A DNA stretch of 64,000 nt from Evansella sp. AB-P1 (lineage in GTDB: Bacteria > Bacillota > Bacilli > Bacillales > Salisediminibacteriaceae): the NCBI RefSeq assembly GCF_029688925.1, contig NZ_JARUKY010000001.1:248001-312000 (forward strand). The letters are read 5' to 3'. Numbering within the stretch: the stretch's first letter is position 1; the number at the start of each line of letters is the position of its first letter. Below the pieces are notes generated by a model, which saw only the letters and a list, made by a program, of their open reading frames with translations, was not told the origin of the DNA and searched no databases. Below, in pieces: positions 43,306-52,510 of this stretch. The position numbers and the translations under genes are program-made.

Positions 43306-43740
43306 ATGGCTAAAGAAGAGAATAAAAAGAATTGGTTTCGTCGAGGGGTGGTTTTAGGTACAGTTGCAGCAACGATTTACATACTATCTAATAAAAAATG
43401 TCGTACAAAAATTGTAGATAGTGTATCCGATTGTAAAGAACAAACAAAACATTGGGTTACAGTTATAAAAGAGAATCGTGAACCCTTCATGCAACAAATT
43501 AAGGAATCAGGGGATAAGATTTCAAGGGTAGTTGAGGATGCATCAGAAGATATTCAAACCCTTGTAGAAACATCGAAACATATGAAGGAGCACACGCAAT
43601 CCTTATTAAGAGCTCTTCAGGAAACAAAAGATGAGTTTGAATCCCTATCCTCTAGGTTAAAGTCAAATCAACTTATTGAATCAAGCGCTACGGAGCTTTT
43701 GTCTACTTCAGATGAAGATGACATAGTAGGAAAACAATAA
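43306..43740 (+). CDS. YtxH-like single-pass coiled-coil protein
   Basis: A 144-residue protein with a short N-terminal hydrophobic segment (RRGVVLGTVAATIYILS) and a long helical, charged remainder (DKISRVVEDASEDIQTLVET) with coiled-coil character. This resembles YtxH-type general-stress proteins. ATG follows ATAGGAGGATAAATGAT. Function unknown. Confidence 0.65.
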   Translation: MAKEENKKNWFRRGVVLGTVAATIYILSNKKCRTKIVDSVSDCKEQTKHWVTVIKENREPFMQQIKESGDKISRVVEDASEDIQTLVETSKHMKEHTQSLLRALQETKDEFESLSSRLKSNQLIESSATELLSTSDEDDIVGKQ

Positions 43741-43919
43741 ATGAAATGAATATGTTATGGAATAGCGGGACAAGCATGAGAGTTTCACTAGAGTTTTTCA
43801 AAAAGGATCCATCATAGTAAAGAATGATGGAAAGATAATAAACAATTTATAAATATGAAAACTTGGCTGAATAGCTAAGTTTTTTCTTTTTTTAAATGAT
43901 AAAATTTTCACTCTACGTA

Positions 43920-44068
43920 AGGTGTCTAGGAGATAGGATGTCGATGATTTAACCTTTGCCCACAGGACGTGGGCGTTCTTAGGTTAAATTGATGCGCCAT
44001 CACCTCGTGTCAAATAACCTGTCCGCATAAAAAGTAAAAAGCACTTTTTAACGGCCAGAACATTACTA
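43920..44068. repeat. GCCCAC-hairpin repeat element, copy 2
   Basis: The hairpin module is ATTTAACCT (43947-43955), GCCCAC-AGGAC-GTGGGC (43958-43974), AGGTTAAAT (43981-43989), followed by GCGCCATCACCTCGTGTCAA and GGCCAGAACATT. Both modules match 31.44-31.62 kb, in the opposite order. Outer arms differ from copy 1 but still pair. Nothing else is seen between 43741 and 44236. Confidence 0.8.
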
Positions 44069-44236
44069 GATTCATAATGTTCAAATGGAATTAGTATTAG
44101 CTTTTTTAGAAAAATTTTTTTTGGTCACGCATAATTCAATGTTTTGAAAAGTAATTATAAGGTAATAAAAAGTAGTTTAAGGATTGCAGGAAAAGGATAC
44201 ATACCTGTACATGCTATTAAAGGAGGAATGACGTAA

Positions 44237-45031
44237 ATGGCTTTAACAAAAGATCTAGAAGCCTTGAAGAAATTCCAATGTGATGACGGGAAGTGTGTAT
44301 TGTCGTTATACTTAAACACGGATCGATCAGAACGAAATCAGCAGCAGGGAGAATGGAAGATTCGATTGAAGAATGGTCTGAAGAGACTTGAAGAGTACTT
44401 AATAGCATCTGGGAATGAAGAGCAATTAAAAAGCTACAGAATGGTACGGAAAAAAGTTGAAAAGGAAATTCGCGGAAATCAATCTAAATTAATGAAAAGT
44501 GTTGTTATATTTGCATCAGAAGAGCAGGATCTTTGGTCGGTTCATTACTTGAATCTTCCAGTAGAATCGAGCTTCCATTGGGAGAAAAAGCCTGTTCTTG
44601 ATCAATTAATTGAATTACAAGAGCAATTTCCTAAGAGTGCAATTATTATGCCTAATGCGGATGAAGTAAAAATCATGGATGTAGATTTTGGTGAAATTAA
44701 AGACACAAGAGTTTATTACTTTGATATAAAAACAGAGGATTGGAAATTTAAAGATGGTTTAGCTTCAACAGAAAGAACGGCTTCAAGTGCAAATCATGTT
44801 GATGATTATCAGCAACGCTTTGAGGAAAATAGAAATCGTTTTTATAAAAAAATTGCTACAAATATTGAACGGATGAAAAAGGATCGTAACTGGGAAGCAG
44901 TATATATTGTTGGGGAACCTGATGTTGTTCATTCCTTCCAATCTCAACTTAGGGTAAAGATTAATAAGCTAGTAAAGAAAAATTTAAATAACCTAGACGC
45001 ATCGAAAGTTCTATCCCAAGTATTAGATTAA
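44237..45031 (+). CDS. VLRF1 family aeRF1-type release factor-like protein
   Basis: A 264-residue protein of the aeRF1/Vms1-like release factor superfamily. It begins with the ALKKFQCDDGKCVLSLYLNT domain, has the VRKKVEKEIRGNQSKLMKSVV segment, and ends with NWEAVYIVGEPDVVHSFQSQ-type strands of a DUF-type eRF1 fold. ATG follows AAAGGAGGAATGACGTAA. Likely ribosome-associated quality control; no catalytic GGQ-like glutamine could be placed with confidence. Terminator follows. Confidence 0.68.
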   Translation: MALTKDLEALKKFQCDDGKCVLSLYLNTDRSERNQQQGEWKIRLKNGLKRLEEYLIASGNEEQLKSYRMVRKKVEKEIRGNQSKLMKSVVIFASEEQDLWSVHYLNLPVESSFHWEKKPVLDQLIELQEQFPKSAIIMPNADEVKIMDVDFGEIKDTRVYYFDIKTEDWKFKDGLASTERTASSANHVDDYQQRFEENRNRFYKKIATNIERMKKDRNWEAVYIVGEPDVVHSFQSQLRVKINKLVKKNLNNLDASKVLSQVLD

Positions 45032-45037
45032 TATAGT

Positions 45038-45076
45038 CACAAAAATGTGCGGAACCTGTTTCCGCACATTTTTGTG
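45038..45076. terminator. Bidirectional terminator, 17-bp arms
   Basis: CACAAAAATGTGCGGAA pairs exactly with TTCCGCACATTTTTGTG, between the VLRF1 gene and the convergent MFS gene. Confidence 0.9.
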
Positions 45077-45149
45077 TAATTTTCACCACAGAAGTTCCTG
45101 AACAGTAAGCATATTACACAAAAAAACCTGGATTATAGATTAATCCAGG

Positions 45150-46304
45150 TCACACATGATCTGTTTTTCGTTTGACAGTGACTATTAATATAAACAATAC
45201 AAAAAGCAGCACGCTAATAATCATAAAAAAACTAATATTTTCGTTCCATTGAATAACACTTCCACTAAGTAATGGACCTGCTAAACTCCCAAGACTAAAT
45301 GCAATTCCACACAAAAGGTTTCCTGTAGGTAACAAATTTTTAGGCATAATGTCTGTCATATAGCTTATCCCGAGAGAGAAGGTGGACCCTACTAGCATAC
45401 CGGCAACAAAGATAGCTATGATCATACCTACATAATAGTGCTCTAAAAAGCTTGCTGCAGTGAAAAGGATTGCACCGAAAAGTAAACAAATGGATAATGT
45501 TCGTTGCCTTCCGAATTTGTCACTAAGAATACCTAAGGGGAGTTGAAATACAATACCCCCAAGAGAGAAAACAACTAATACAATTGAAATACTCGAAATA
45601 TCAATCCCGATTCTCAAACCATAAATGGGGAATACTCCATTAAAGGACGCTTCTAAAAATCCATACCCAAGAGGAGGAAGAAAGGCAATCCAAGCATATT
45701 TTAATCCTTTTTTAAACCGTTTCATTGTTTCCATAAATGAGTTTAATTCAACTGTTTGTTCCGGAAAGTCATTCGATAGTAAAAATAGAAAAAACCAAGC
45801 AATTAAACACAGGAGAGCAGAAATAATAAAAGGGAGAGCTTCATTGATTTCAACTAACGGAGCCATTAAAGGGCCAGCAGCAAAACCAACACCGAAAAAC
45901 AAACCGTACAAGCTTATATTTCTTCCCCGAGTTTCTTTTGGAGAAAAGGAAGTAATCCACGTTTGTGTCCCAAAATGCAAAGCGTTGTCTCCAATACCAA
46001 TTAAAAATCGTAGAAGGAACCAAAACCAAAAGGATTTCCATAATGGAAACATAAATAAGCTAATAACAACAATTAAACCACCAATGATGATTACGGGCTT
46101 ATATCCAAACTTTCTTAAGGGATGTTCCATAAATGGAGAGATGATTAAAATGCCAATATATAAAGCAGTGGCATTCAAGCCATTTAGGGTGGAAGAAACA
46201 CCGTCTCCTTCAAAGATGATTGCAATTAATGGAAGAAGCATCCCTTGACTGAATCCACTTATGGCTACAATCATAATTAATATCCAAAAACGTAATTTAT
46301 TCAT
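45150..46304 (-). CDS. Major facilitator superfamily transporter
   Basis: A 384-residue MFS transporter with about twelve hydrophobic segments. HPLRKFGYKPVIIIGGLIVV corresponds to the loop 2-3 motif, GILSDKFGRQRTLSICLLFG to the second, equivalent loop, and FGVGFAAGPLMAPLVE to motif C-like glycine-rich helix 5 features. ATG follows AAAGAGGTCTAATAATA. Substrate unknown; the DHA1 drug-export type is most like. Monocistronic. Confidence 0.85.
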   Translation of the reverse strand: MNKLRFWILIMIVAISGFSQGMLLPLIAIIFEGDGVSSTLNGLNATALYIGILIISPFMEHPLRKFGYKPVIIIGGLIVVISLFMFPLWKSFWFWFLLRFLIGIGDNALHFGTQTWITSFSPKETRGRNISLYGLFFGVGFAAGPLMAPLVEINEALPFIISALLCLIAWFFLFLLSNDFPEQTVELNSFMETMKRFKKGLKYAWIAFLPPLGYGFLEASFNGVFPIYGLRIGIDISSISIVLVVFSLGGIVFQLPLGILSDKFGRQRTLSICLLFGAILFTAASFLEHYYVGMIIAIFVAGMLVGSTFSLGISYMTDIMPKNLLPTGNLLCGIAFSLGSLAGPLLSGSVIQWNENISFFMIISVLLFVLFILIVTVKRKTDHV

Positions 46305-46465
46305 TATTATTAGACCTCTTTTATTAATAAGTAATTTTCACTCTTCCAATTGTATAGTGTTTTGGCTTAAATTCAAGGAAAATGAACAGGTAGTATAAGA
46401 TGACGAAATCCTACTATAAAGGGTACAATAGGAAATATAATTTTATTGAAGAGGAAGTGTAGCTG

Positions 46466-46846
46466 ATGAAATTTCACATGAAGGAAAACGGTTTCGAAAC
46501 ATCCTTTGAATACGGAACAATACAAATTTCAGGAAATGAGGAATATGGTTTTCGTCCATATCAATTAATGGTTAGCTCTGTTGCTGTGTGTGGTGGCGGT
46601 GTCTTGAGAAAGGTACTGGAAAAACAACGGATGAAGGTCTCGGATATGACTGTAGATGCAGATGTTACGCGAGACCCCGACGCAGCAAATAAAATTACAA
46701 AAATACATTTACACTATACTATTTCAGGCGAAGATTTAAATGAAGCGAAGGTAGAAAAAGCTGTAGCTTTAGCGCAAAAAAATTGCCCAATGGCACAATC
46801 GGTAATCGGGGCAATTGAATTAACAGAAAGCTTCTCATTAAAGTAA
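46466..46846 (+). CDS. OsmC family protein
   Basis: A 126-residue OsmC/Ohr-type fold protein. VSSVAVCGGGVLRKVLEKQR places the first conserved Cys on the central helix, and AQKNCPMAQSV has the second Cys in the NCPM motif; both are the redox pair of the family that reduces organic hydroperoxides. ATG follows GAAGAGGAAGTGTAGCTG. It stands before the MATE gene. YhfA-like members are also possible, so peroxidase activity is inferred. Confidence 0.85.
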   Translation: MKFHMKENGFETSFEYGTIQISGNEEYGFRPYQLMVSSVAVCGGGVLRKVLEKQRMKVSDMTVDADVTRDPDAANKITKIHLHYTISGEDLNEAKVEKAVALAQKNCPMAQSVIGAIELTESFSLK

Positions 46847-46915
46847 AGTGAATAAATGTATTTCCGTTGTATGAAGCAAAGATATAAATGAAAGGGAGAA
46901 GAAGGAGGTTAGTTT

Positions 46916-48268
46916 GTGGGGAAAAATCAATACGATTTTACCGAAGGAAGTATTTTAAAGAAAATGATCTTTTTTTCTGGGCCAATATTTCTCACTAACC
47001 TCCTTCAAGTTTCCTATCAACTTATAGACTCATTGTGGGTTGGTAACCTTTTAGGAGCAGATGCTTTAGGGGCTATTGCCATATCAGGAACGATTATTTT
47101 TACGATACTTTCTTTTATTATTGGGATAAATAACGCGACATTGACCATTCTTTCCCAGCACAAAGGTGCAAAGAATGACGAAGGCTTAAAGGAATCACTG
47201 AATGCCTTTGTTGTCGTATTAGGAATTATGACAATTTCATTGGGGATTGTTGGTTTTTTTATGTCCCCTTATATTTTACATTGGATGGGTACTCCAGAGG
47301 ATATTTTACCTTTAGCTACTACATATTTAAGAATTAATTTTATTGGGATAAGCTTTTTGTTTGGCTATAATTTTATCGCAACGGTACTTCGAGCTTTAGG
47401 TGATAGTAAAACACCGGTACGTTTTGTCATGATTGCTGTTCTATTAAACGCCATCTTTGATCCACTCTTTATCTATGTTTTTGATTTAGGGATAGCAGGG
47501 GCTGCATATGCTACAATCGTTGCACAAGGAACAGCCTTTTTTTATGGACTAATTTACTCCATTTTCCGTGCAGGTGTTCCTTTTATGATACCTCGAATGC
47601 CTCAAGGGGAATATTTTAAATCCATCTTTAAACTTGGACTACCTTCAGGATTATCCATGATGGTCATTTCAAGTGGATCGTTAGCCATTATGACTGTTGT
47701 TACTAGTTTTGGTGAAGGAGTAGTAGCGGGATTTGGTGCTGCACAACGATTAGATAGCTTAATTATGCTACCAGCAATGACTCTAGGTTCAGCAGTGAAT
47801 AGTATGGCTGGTCAAAATATTGGAGCACAGCTATGGGATCGGGTATCTTCTATAGCAAAAAATGGTGTCATACTCATCTTAATCGTTTCTTTTTCTATTA
47901 GCGCAATTATCTTCGTCAGCGCAGAGTTTCTAATCAGTCTTTTTGTTCAAGATGAAAAAACAATTGCTTTTGGAAAAATGTACGTACAAACGATAGCATT
48001 TTTCTATCCATTTTTAGGCATTAATTTTGTATTAAATGGTGTCGTTCGTGCTGCTGGAGCAATGTTTCAAATATTTGTGCTGAATACTATATCCTTTTGG
48101 ATACTGCGGTATCCATTCACGTACTTTTTCTCACGTTCCTTTGGTGAAGAAGGGATTCCAATGGGAATGGGGGCAAGTCTCGTTATTAGTAGTGTGATTG
48201 CATGTGCCTATTTTAGATTTGGGAAATGGAAGGAGATAAAGGTTGTAGAAAAGGAAGAACGAAACTAG
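46916..48268 (+). CDS. MATE family efflux protein
   Basis: A 450-residue MATE transporter with twelve hydrophobic segments, distinct from that at 33873. PIFLTNLLQVSYQLIDSLWVG starts the first half and LGLPSGLSMMVISSGSLAIM the second; INFVLNGVVRAAGAM is also typical. GTG follows AAGGAGGTTAGTTT. The charged ends (GKNQYDFTEGS, VVEKEERN) are short. Substrate unknown. It follows the OsmC gene by 69 bases and may be co-transcribed with it. Confidence 0.85.
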   Translation: MGKNQYDFTEGSILKKMIFFSGPIFLTNLLQVSYQLIDSLWVGNLLGADALGAIAISGTIIFTILSFIIGINNATLTILSQHKGAKNDEGLKESLNAFVVVLGIMTISLGIVGFFMSPYILHWMGTPEDILPLATTYLRINFIGISFLFGYNFIATVLRALGDSKTPVRFVMIAVLLNAIFDPLFIYVFDLGIAGAAYATIVAQGTAFFYGLIYSIFRAGVPFMIPRMPQGEYFKSIFKLGLPSGLSMMVISSGSLAIMTVVTSFGEGVVAGFGAAQRLDSLIMLPAMTLGSAVNSMAGQNIGAQLWDRVSSIAKNGVILILIVSFSISAIIFVSAEFLISLFVQDEKTIAFGKMYVQTIAFFYPFLGINFVLNGVVRAAGAMFQIFVLNTISFWILRYPFTYFFSRSFGEEGIPMGMGASLVISSVIACAYFRFGKWKEIKVVEKEERN

Positions 48269-48395
48269 TAGGAAAAGACATTTTCCCCTTTCAAACAATT
48301 TAGGAAAGTTTGGATAATTTTTGGACTTCAAGAAAAACTATGTGTACAGATTTGAAGTTTATAACGCCAAATGTGTTTGAAGGAGGCTACACTTA

Positions 48396-49202
48396 ATGAA
48401 AAAAGCAATTGTTTGTTTTCTTCTACCAATGATTTTTTTAATGATGACGTTTACACCAGCATTGGCGGAGGAAGATAAAAAAGATGACGAGGAAAAACTA
48501 ATACCAGACTCAGCTATGGATATTTCAAAGGATAATACGTATCCTAATCCAACGCAAGATCTACCGAAGCTACATCCAAGTGAATTAGCAGAAGAGCTAT
48601 TGCAATCTACAGATATTACAATTGAAAACCCTGAATTAATTAAGATGTTTAATGAGTCAACCATTAAAAGCTCAAAGCTAGCAATAGGAATGAATGTATC
48701 CATTTATTTAGGGCAATGGCCATTAGCTTATGAATCAGACGAATCAAAAATAAATTGGGATTTTGAAAAGGTTAACACAAATATACTAGATAATCGCGGT
48801 GGAAATGAAGGGAAAAAGATTCACTACCATCAGGAACAGCAAAAGCGTATTAAAGGTGGATTAACTGCAGAAATTCCTAATGGAGACATGGTTCAAAAAC
48901 TCATGCTTTTAAAGGCAACGGAAAAGCTTCAATTACCACTAAGCTTTTCTACAGTTATTGGCTACAATACGAAAACAGATCGTGTTTATAATGTAGCTCC
49001 TAAAACAATGGGCTATCTAGATACGTACGCACCTGCTGTTAATGAAAAAGGAAAAGTGACTTATGGTGAGGTGTACCTTCGAATGAAGGGCGACAAAAAA
49101 TGGCTAGATGTTAAAAATGTTACACAACAAGGGATAGGTGCCTGGATTCCAGTTCAAGACTACGTTCATTTACGGATCCAAACAACGAAGCAGGCGAGAT
49201 AA
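48396..49202 (+). CDS. yfkD: YfkD family exported protein
   Basis: A 268-residue secreted or wall-associated protein. The N terminus is a signal peptide (MKKAIVCFLLPMIFLMMTF) ending near ALA-EEDKK. The mature part has charged, beta-rich segments (LYQSTD-like, KTMGYLDTYAPAVNEKG, GAWIPVQDYVHLRIQ). The whole pattern matches YfkD, and the convergent yfkAB neighbour agrees with Bacillus gene order. ATG follows GAAGGAGGCTACACTTA. Function unknown. Confidence 0.85.
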   Translation: MKKAIVCFLLPMIFLMMTFTPALAEEDKKDDEEKLIPDSAMDISKDNTYPNPTQDLPKLHPSELAEELLQSTDITIENPELIKMFNESTIKSSKLAIGMNVSIYLGQWPLAYESDESKINWDFEKVNTNILDNRGGNEGKKIHYHQEQQKRIKGGLTAEIPNGDMVQKLMLLKATEKLQLPLSFSTVIGYNTKTDRVYNVAPKTMGYLDTYAPAVNEKGKVTYGEVYLRMKGDKKWLDVKNVTQQGIGAWIPVQDYVHLRIQTTKQAR

Positions 49203-49233
49203 CTTAAGACTAGACTATGCAGTAAAAATAATA

Positions 49234-49269
49234 AAACGATCGTGAAGTTTGTTAAACTCACGATCGTTT
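49234..49269. terminator. Bidirectional terminator
   Basis: AAAACGATCGTGA pairs exactly with TCACGATCGTTTT; an inner AGTTT/AAACT also pairs. Confidence 0.85.
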
Positions 49270-49274
49270 TCCTT

Positions 49275-49428
49275 TGTATTCACTTACCGAGTAAGTGGTA
49301 GGAAGTTGAGGCCGTGCCTCACGGTAAAGAAGACACTGTGAAGCATGAACAGATGTCGCACTTATGCCTGTGGTGAAAGCTGTCACCAGTAACGGATGAA
49401 CCACTCTAGAAAAAAACATTTTCATTCT
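49275..49428 (-). repeat. Mosaic intergenic repeat, copy 4 (partial)
   Basis: CACTTACCGAGTAAG, GAAGTTGAGGCCGTGCCTCA, AAGACACTGTGAAGCATGAA, CTTATGCCTGTGGTGAAAGC and AACGGATGAACCACTC match 145-255 closely and, inverted, 52.16-52.20 kb and about 13.08-13.12 kb. It ends ACATTTTCATTCTC, the start of the border motif, just before the yfkAB stop. Confidence 0.8.
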
Positions 49429-50582
49429 CAATGAATTCCCATTTTTATGGTTGTTCCACCCTGTTTTTCCATGGGGACAAGTTGTTGTTTCTTCACACTG
49501 AAATCCTCGTTTTTATAATATGCATTTTTCACTAATAAATTTGGACCTAGGCACTTCACTTCAGAACAATGACAGTCAATGGATTTAGCTAGGTCAGATC
49601 CTTTCCATTTTTTGAAAGCATCTTCTAACTTGGTATCCTGTATATGACCTAAAACTCCAGCATCAGCAAAATCAGTTACATTAATATTTCCATTAAAAAT
49701 ATCTACGTTTAAGCGGGACCTTCCATCTGGATCGTTACGAACAGTTACATTTTCCTCTTCGTATAATCGACGTAATAGCTCTTGATCTTCCTCATTTGTA
49801 TTACAAGGGTAAAAAGGCAAGGTTCCAAAAAGCATCCACATATCTTTTTTTCGGTGATCCAGTAAACGATGGATACCTGAACGAATTTCAGATAGGGAGG
49901 CTACAGTAAGCTCACTTGCAAATGCTGTGGGATACATAGGGTGAACCTCGTGTCGTTCACAACCCATTTCAACTATTTGATCATGAATAGCTTCTAAATG
50001 AGGTAACGTACGTTTATTAAGCATTGTTTCCGCTGAAATCATCACTCCTTTTTCAGCTAAAGCTCTGCTATTTTCCACCATACGTTCAAAATAATCCACC
50101 CGTTGATTCATCGTTGGCTTTCGTTCCATAACTGCAAATCCAATATCACAAAAGTCTTCTACACTACCATAATTATGAGAAATGTGAAGAACGTCTAGAT
50201 AAGGGATGATCATTTCATATCGTTCTAGTGGCATTGTTAAGTTGGAATTTATTTGTGTTGCTACTCCACGTTCGTGTGCATATTTCAATAAAGGAACAAC
50301 GTATTCTTTTATGGATTTAATAGACATCATGGGTTCCCCACCAGTAATGCTCATAGCTTTTAATGTAGGGATTTCATCTAATCGTTTTAAAAGAAGCTCT
50401 AACGGTAGAGCTTTTGGATCTTTCGTTTGTAGAGAATAGCCAACAGCACAATGTTCACAACGCATGTTACATAAATTTGTTGTAGTAAATTCGATGTTTG
50501 TTAATGTGGTCTCTCCGTATTTCTCTATATCAAAATATGCTTCCCATGGATCGAAGGAGGGAGTAATTTTCGTTTTATTCAT
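49428..50582 (-). CDS. yfkAB: Radical SAM / CxCxxxxC motif protein YfkAB
   Basis: A 384-residue radical SAM protein with a cytoplasmic TIM-barrel core. CNMRCEHC near residue 38 binds the SAM [4Fe-4S] cluster, SITGGEPMMSIKS the substrate and SAM loop, and the C-terminal CHCSEVKC segment is the C-x-C-x4-C motif that gives the family its name, likely an auxiliary cluster. ATG follows AAAGGAGATTTTTTT. The reaction is unknown. Position next to yfkD matches Bacillus order. Confidence 0.88.
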   Translation of the reverse strand: MNKTKITPSFDPWEAYFDIEKYGETTLTNIEFTTTNLCNMRCEHCAVGYSLQTKDPKALPLELLLKRLDEIPTLKAMSITGGEPMMSIKSIKEYVVPLLKYAHERGVATQINSNLTMPLERYEMIIPYLDVLHISHNYGSVEDFCDIGFAVMERKPTMNQRVDYFERMVENSRALAEKGVMISAETMLNKRTLPHLEAIHDQIVEMGCERHEVHPMYPTAFASELTVASLSEIRSGIHRLLDHRKKDMWMLFGTLPFYPCNTNEEDQELLRRLYEEENVTVRNDPDGRSRLNVDIFNGNINVTDFADAGVLGHIQDTKLEDAFKKWKGSDLAKSIDCHCSEVKCLGPNLLVKNAYYKNEDFSVKKQQLVPMEKQGGTTIKMGIH

Positions 50583-50778
50583 AAAAAAATCTCCTTTAAT
50601 TAACAGGATTTCTGTTAATTATATTAATATATGTCGATTATCATGATACACGATCAATTGGAGAATGAGAATGGATAAAATCAATTTGTAATCTTTTCTA
50701 TGACAAAGGTAAGATCTTTGATAGAATAGGGAAGCATACATTTAATAACGTTTTTTTGAGCTAGAAAGGAGTTTGAAT

Positions 50779-50970
50779 ATGGACGAAATAATGCAAGGGA
50801 AAGATGATAAGATGCATCTTCTTCATCAGCGAATGGATAATTTACTATCAATGCTGGATTCTATTGATCCAGAAAAAGCTGGAGTGGAGGACATTGATCG
50901 TATCATTTCCATGCTAGATGAACTAGAGAAAAAGTGCCAACAATATCGTCGTGAGTGGAATGGCGAATAA
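50779..50970 (+). CDS. SE1561-like small protein (63 aa)
   Basis: A 63-residue helical protein. The LHQRMDNLLSMLDSIDPEKA core and EDIDRIISMLDELEKKCQQY segment resemble the SE1561 family of small Firmicutes proteins. ATG at 50779 follows AGAAAGGAGTTTGAAT; an upstream TTG at 50773 lies too near that site. Divergent from yfkAB. Function unknown. Confidence 0.7.
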   Translation: MDEIMQGKDDKMHLLHQRMDNLLSMLDSIDPEKAGVEDIDRIISMLDELEKKCQQYRREWNGE

Positions 50971-51066
50971 TATAAAAGTGTATCTTTCACAATACCAATC
51001 CGAGTGTATAAAATATCCATTTTTACGCACTTTATAAATAGTCTTTTAAAATTAAGGAGTGGTATT

Positions 51067-51390
51067 TTGAAAAAGGTATTTGTAAGTATGTTAGCTGCTT
51101 TATTTTTATCTATTGGTACCTTAGGTGTAACAACAGATGTAAGTGCGGAAGAAGTGTCTGATATTCAATTAACGGAAGAACAAAAGAATGAAATGTCAGA
51201 GCTTCAAAGTGATGTTTTAGAAAAAAAGAAGGAAATCATTAATAAGTATGTAGAATACGGTGTTTTTACTTCTGAAAAAGGTGAAAAAATTAAGCAACAC
51301 TTAGATAAGCATTATAGTAAGCTGGAAAAGAACGGATTCATTCCAAAATGGGACAAATTAAAAAAACAAAATGGAAATGAAGAAGATTAA
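51067..51390 (+). CDS. YckD-like exported protein (DUF2680)
   Basis: A 107-residue exported protein. TTG at 51067 follows TTAAGGAGTGGTATT and gives a signal peptide (MKKVFVSMLAALFLSIGTLG) ending at about DVSAEE. The mature segment LTEEQKNEMSELQSDVLEKK, VEYGVFTSEKGEKIKQHLDK is the DUF2680/YckD pattern. Function unknown. The gene is followed by an AT-rich terminator-like stretch before the phosphatase gene. Confidence 0.78.
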   Translation: MKKVFVSMLAALFLSIGTLGVTTDVSAEEVSDIQLTEEQKNEMSELQSDVLEKKKEIINKYVEYGVFTSEKGEKIKQHLDKHYSKLEKNGFIPKWDKLKKQNGNEED

Positions 51391-51523
51391 AAATGGTAAA
51401 TTGACACCCTGGTCTAATAAGTGGACTGGGGTGTTTTCTATGCTTTCTGTTATGATTCATAAAAGATGTATATTATACTTAAATTAGATCAAATTCAATT
51501 ACTTCACAATAGGGGGTGCGTAT

Positions 51524-52162
51524 ATGGAGCTTTATCTCATAAGACATGGTCAGTCAGAAGCAAATTTAAACGGGACAATACAAGGTCAAGCGGATTATGA
51601 ATTATCGAATGTAGGGAAAAGGCAGGCCGTTTTAGTTGGATGGACCATGAAAGACATTCCAATTGAAGCCATATATAGTAGTGATTTAATTAGAGCATTT
51701 TACACAGCTGAGAGCATAGCGGAACACCACGGTCTTCCAATTACAAAGTGGGAGAATATTCGAGAAGTTGCTTTAGGACCTCTTGAAGGTTTGAAAAGAA
51801 AAGAAGCATATCGTAAGTATCCTAATTTAAAAGGGGAAAATTTGATTACTTCAGGTATCCCTGGCACGGAAACAATTGAATCAATTACAAATCGATGTTC
51901 AGCTGTCTATGAGCATCTGCTAGAAAAACACATGGGTCAGAAAGTAGTTCTCGTATCCCATGGTGGATTTATCCGAATTTTCCTCACGTATTTAATGGCG
52001 AAGGAAAAGTGGAGAGAAATAGCTAGTCCATTTGTTATTGGTAATACAGGAATTACGAAGGTGAAATTGAAAGAAAATGGGAAGGTAATGTTTAGCTATG
52101 TGAATCAAACTAGTCATTTAGATAATGGGGAAGATAAACCATTGAAAGAAACATTATCCTGA
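51524..52162 (+). CDS. Histidine phosphatase family protein
   Basis: A 212-residue phosphoglycerate-mutase-like phosphatase. The catalytic LIRHGQSEAN motif is at residues 5-14, YSSDLIRAFYTAE is the second block, and VLVSHGGFIRIFL carries the second catalytic histidine. ATG follows GGGGGTGCGTAT. It may be an alpha-ribazole, phosphoserine or broad-specificity phosphatase; the substrate is not decided by sequence. A mosaic repeat follows. Confidence 0.85.
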   Translation: MELYLIRHGQSEANLNGTIQGQADYELSNVGKRQAVLVGWTMKDIPIEAIYSSDLIRAFYTAESIAEHHGLPITKWENIREVALGPLEGLKRKEAYRKYPNLKGENLITSGIPGTETIESITNRCSAVYEHLLEKHMGQKVVLVSHGGFIRIFLTYLMAKEKWREIASPFVIGNTGITKVKLKENGKVMFSYVNQTSHLDNGEDKPLKETLS

Positions 52163-52380
52163 TGTAAGGATGCTTCACAGTGTCTTCTTTACCGCGGGAA
52201 CGGCCTCAACTTTCACACTATGCATTTTGTTATACTGCTAAAGTACATGGCCCTGTCTCTGCAAGTGTTGTTCTGTTGTTATTTGCGTCGAGACAACTCG
52301 AAGTTTATTCGTGAAGCATATGCTCGTCTCAGGAGTCCCTGCCCTTCACTACTGAACCATTTCTGTTTTCAGGATAGATG
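52163..52380 (+). repeat. Mosaic intergenic repeat, copy 5
   Basis: GGATGCTTCACAGTGTCTTC and GGAACGGCCTCAACTTT are inverted matches to 49.30-49.34 kb; TGCTAAAGTACATGGCCCTG, TTTGCGTCGAGACAACTCGA and GTGAAGCATATGCTCGTC match 36.93-37.02 kb. It ends TTTTCAGGATAGATGAAG. The rest of 52381-52510 holds the fumarase leader. Confidence 0.8.
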
Positions 52381-52510
52381 AAGAAAACTATTGTCATAGT
52401 TTTTAACAAGTTTTGTACTTATCTATATTTTCTAAATAATTTCGACAACTTTAATTGATTCATAGTATACTATGAGTTGTAATGAGAAGAGGAAAGAGGA
52501 GTGTTGTCAC

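Noticed and set aside
45625-46248. Plus-strand 207-residue frame in the MFS gene
   Set aside because: It is the antisense shadow of the MFS transporter, with a strongly basic composition and no ribosome site.
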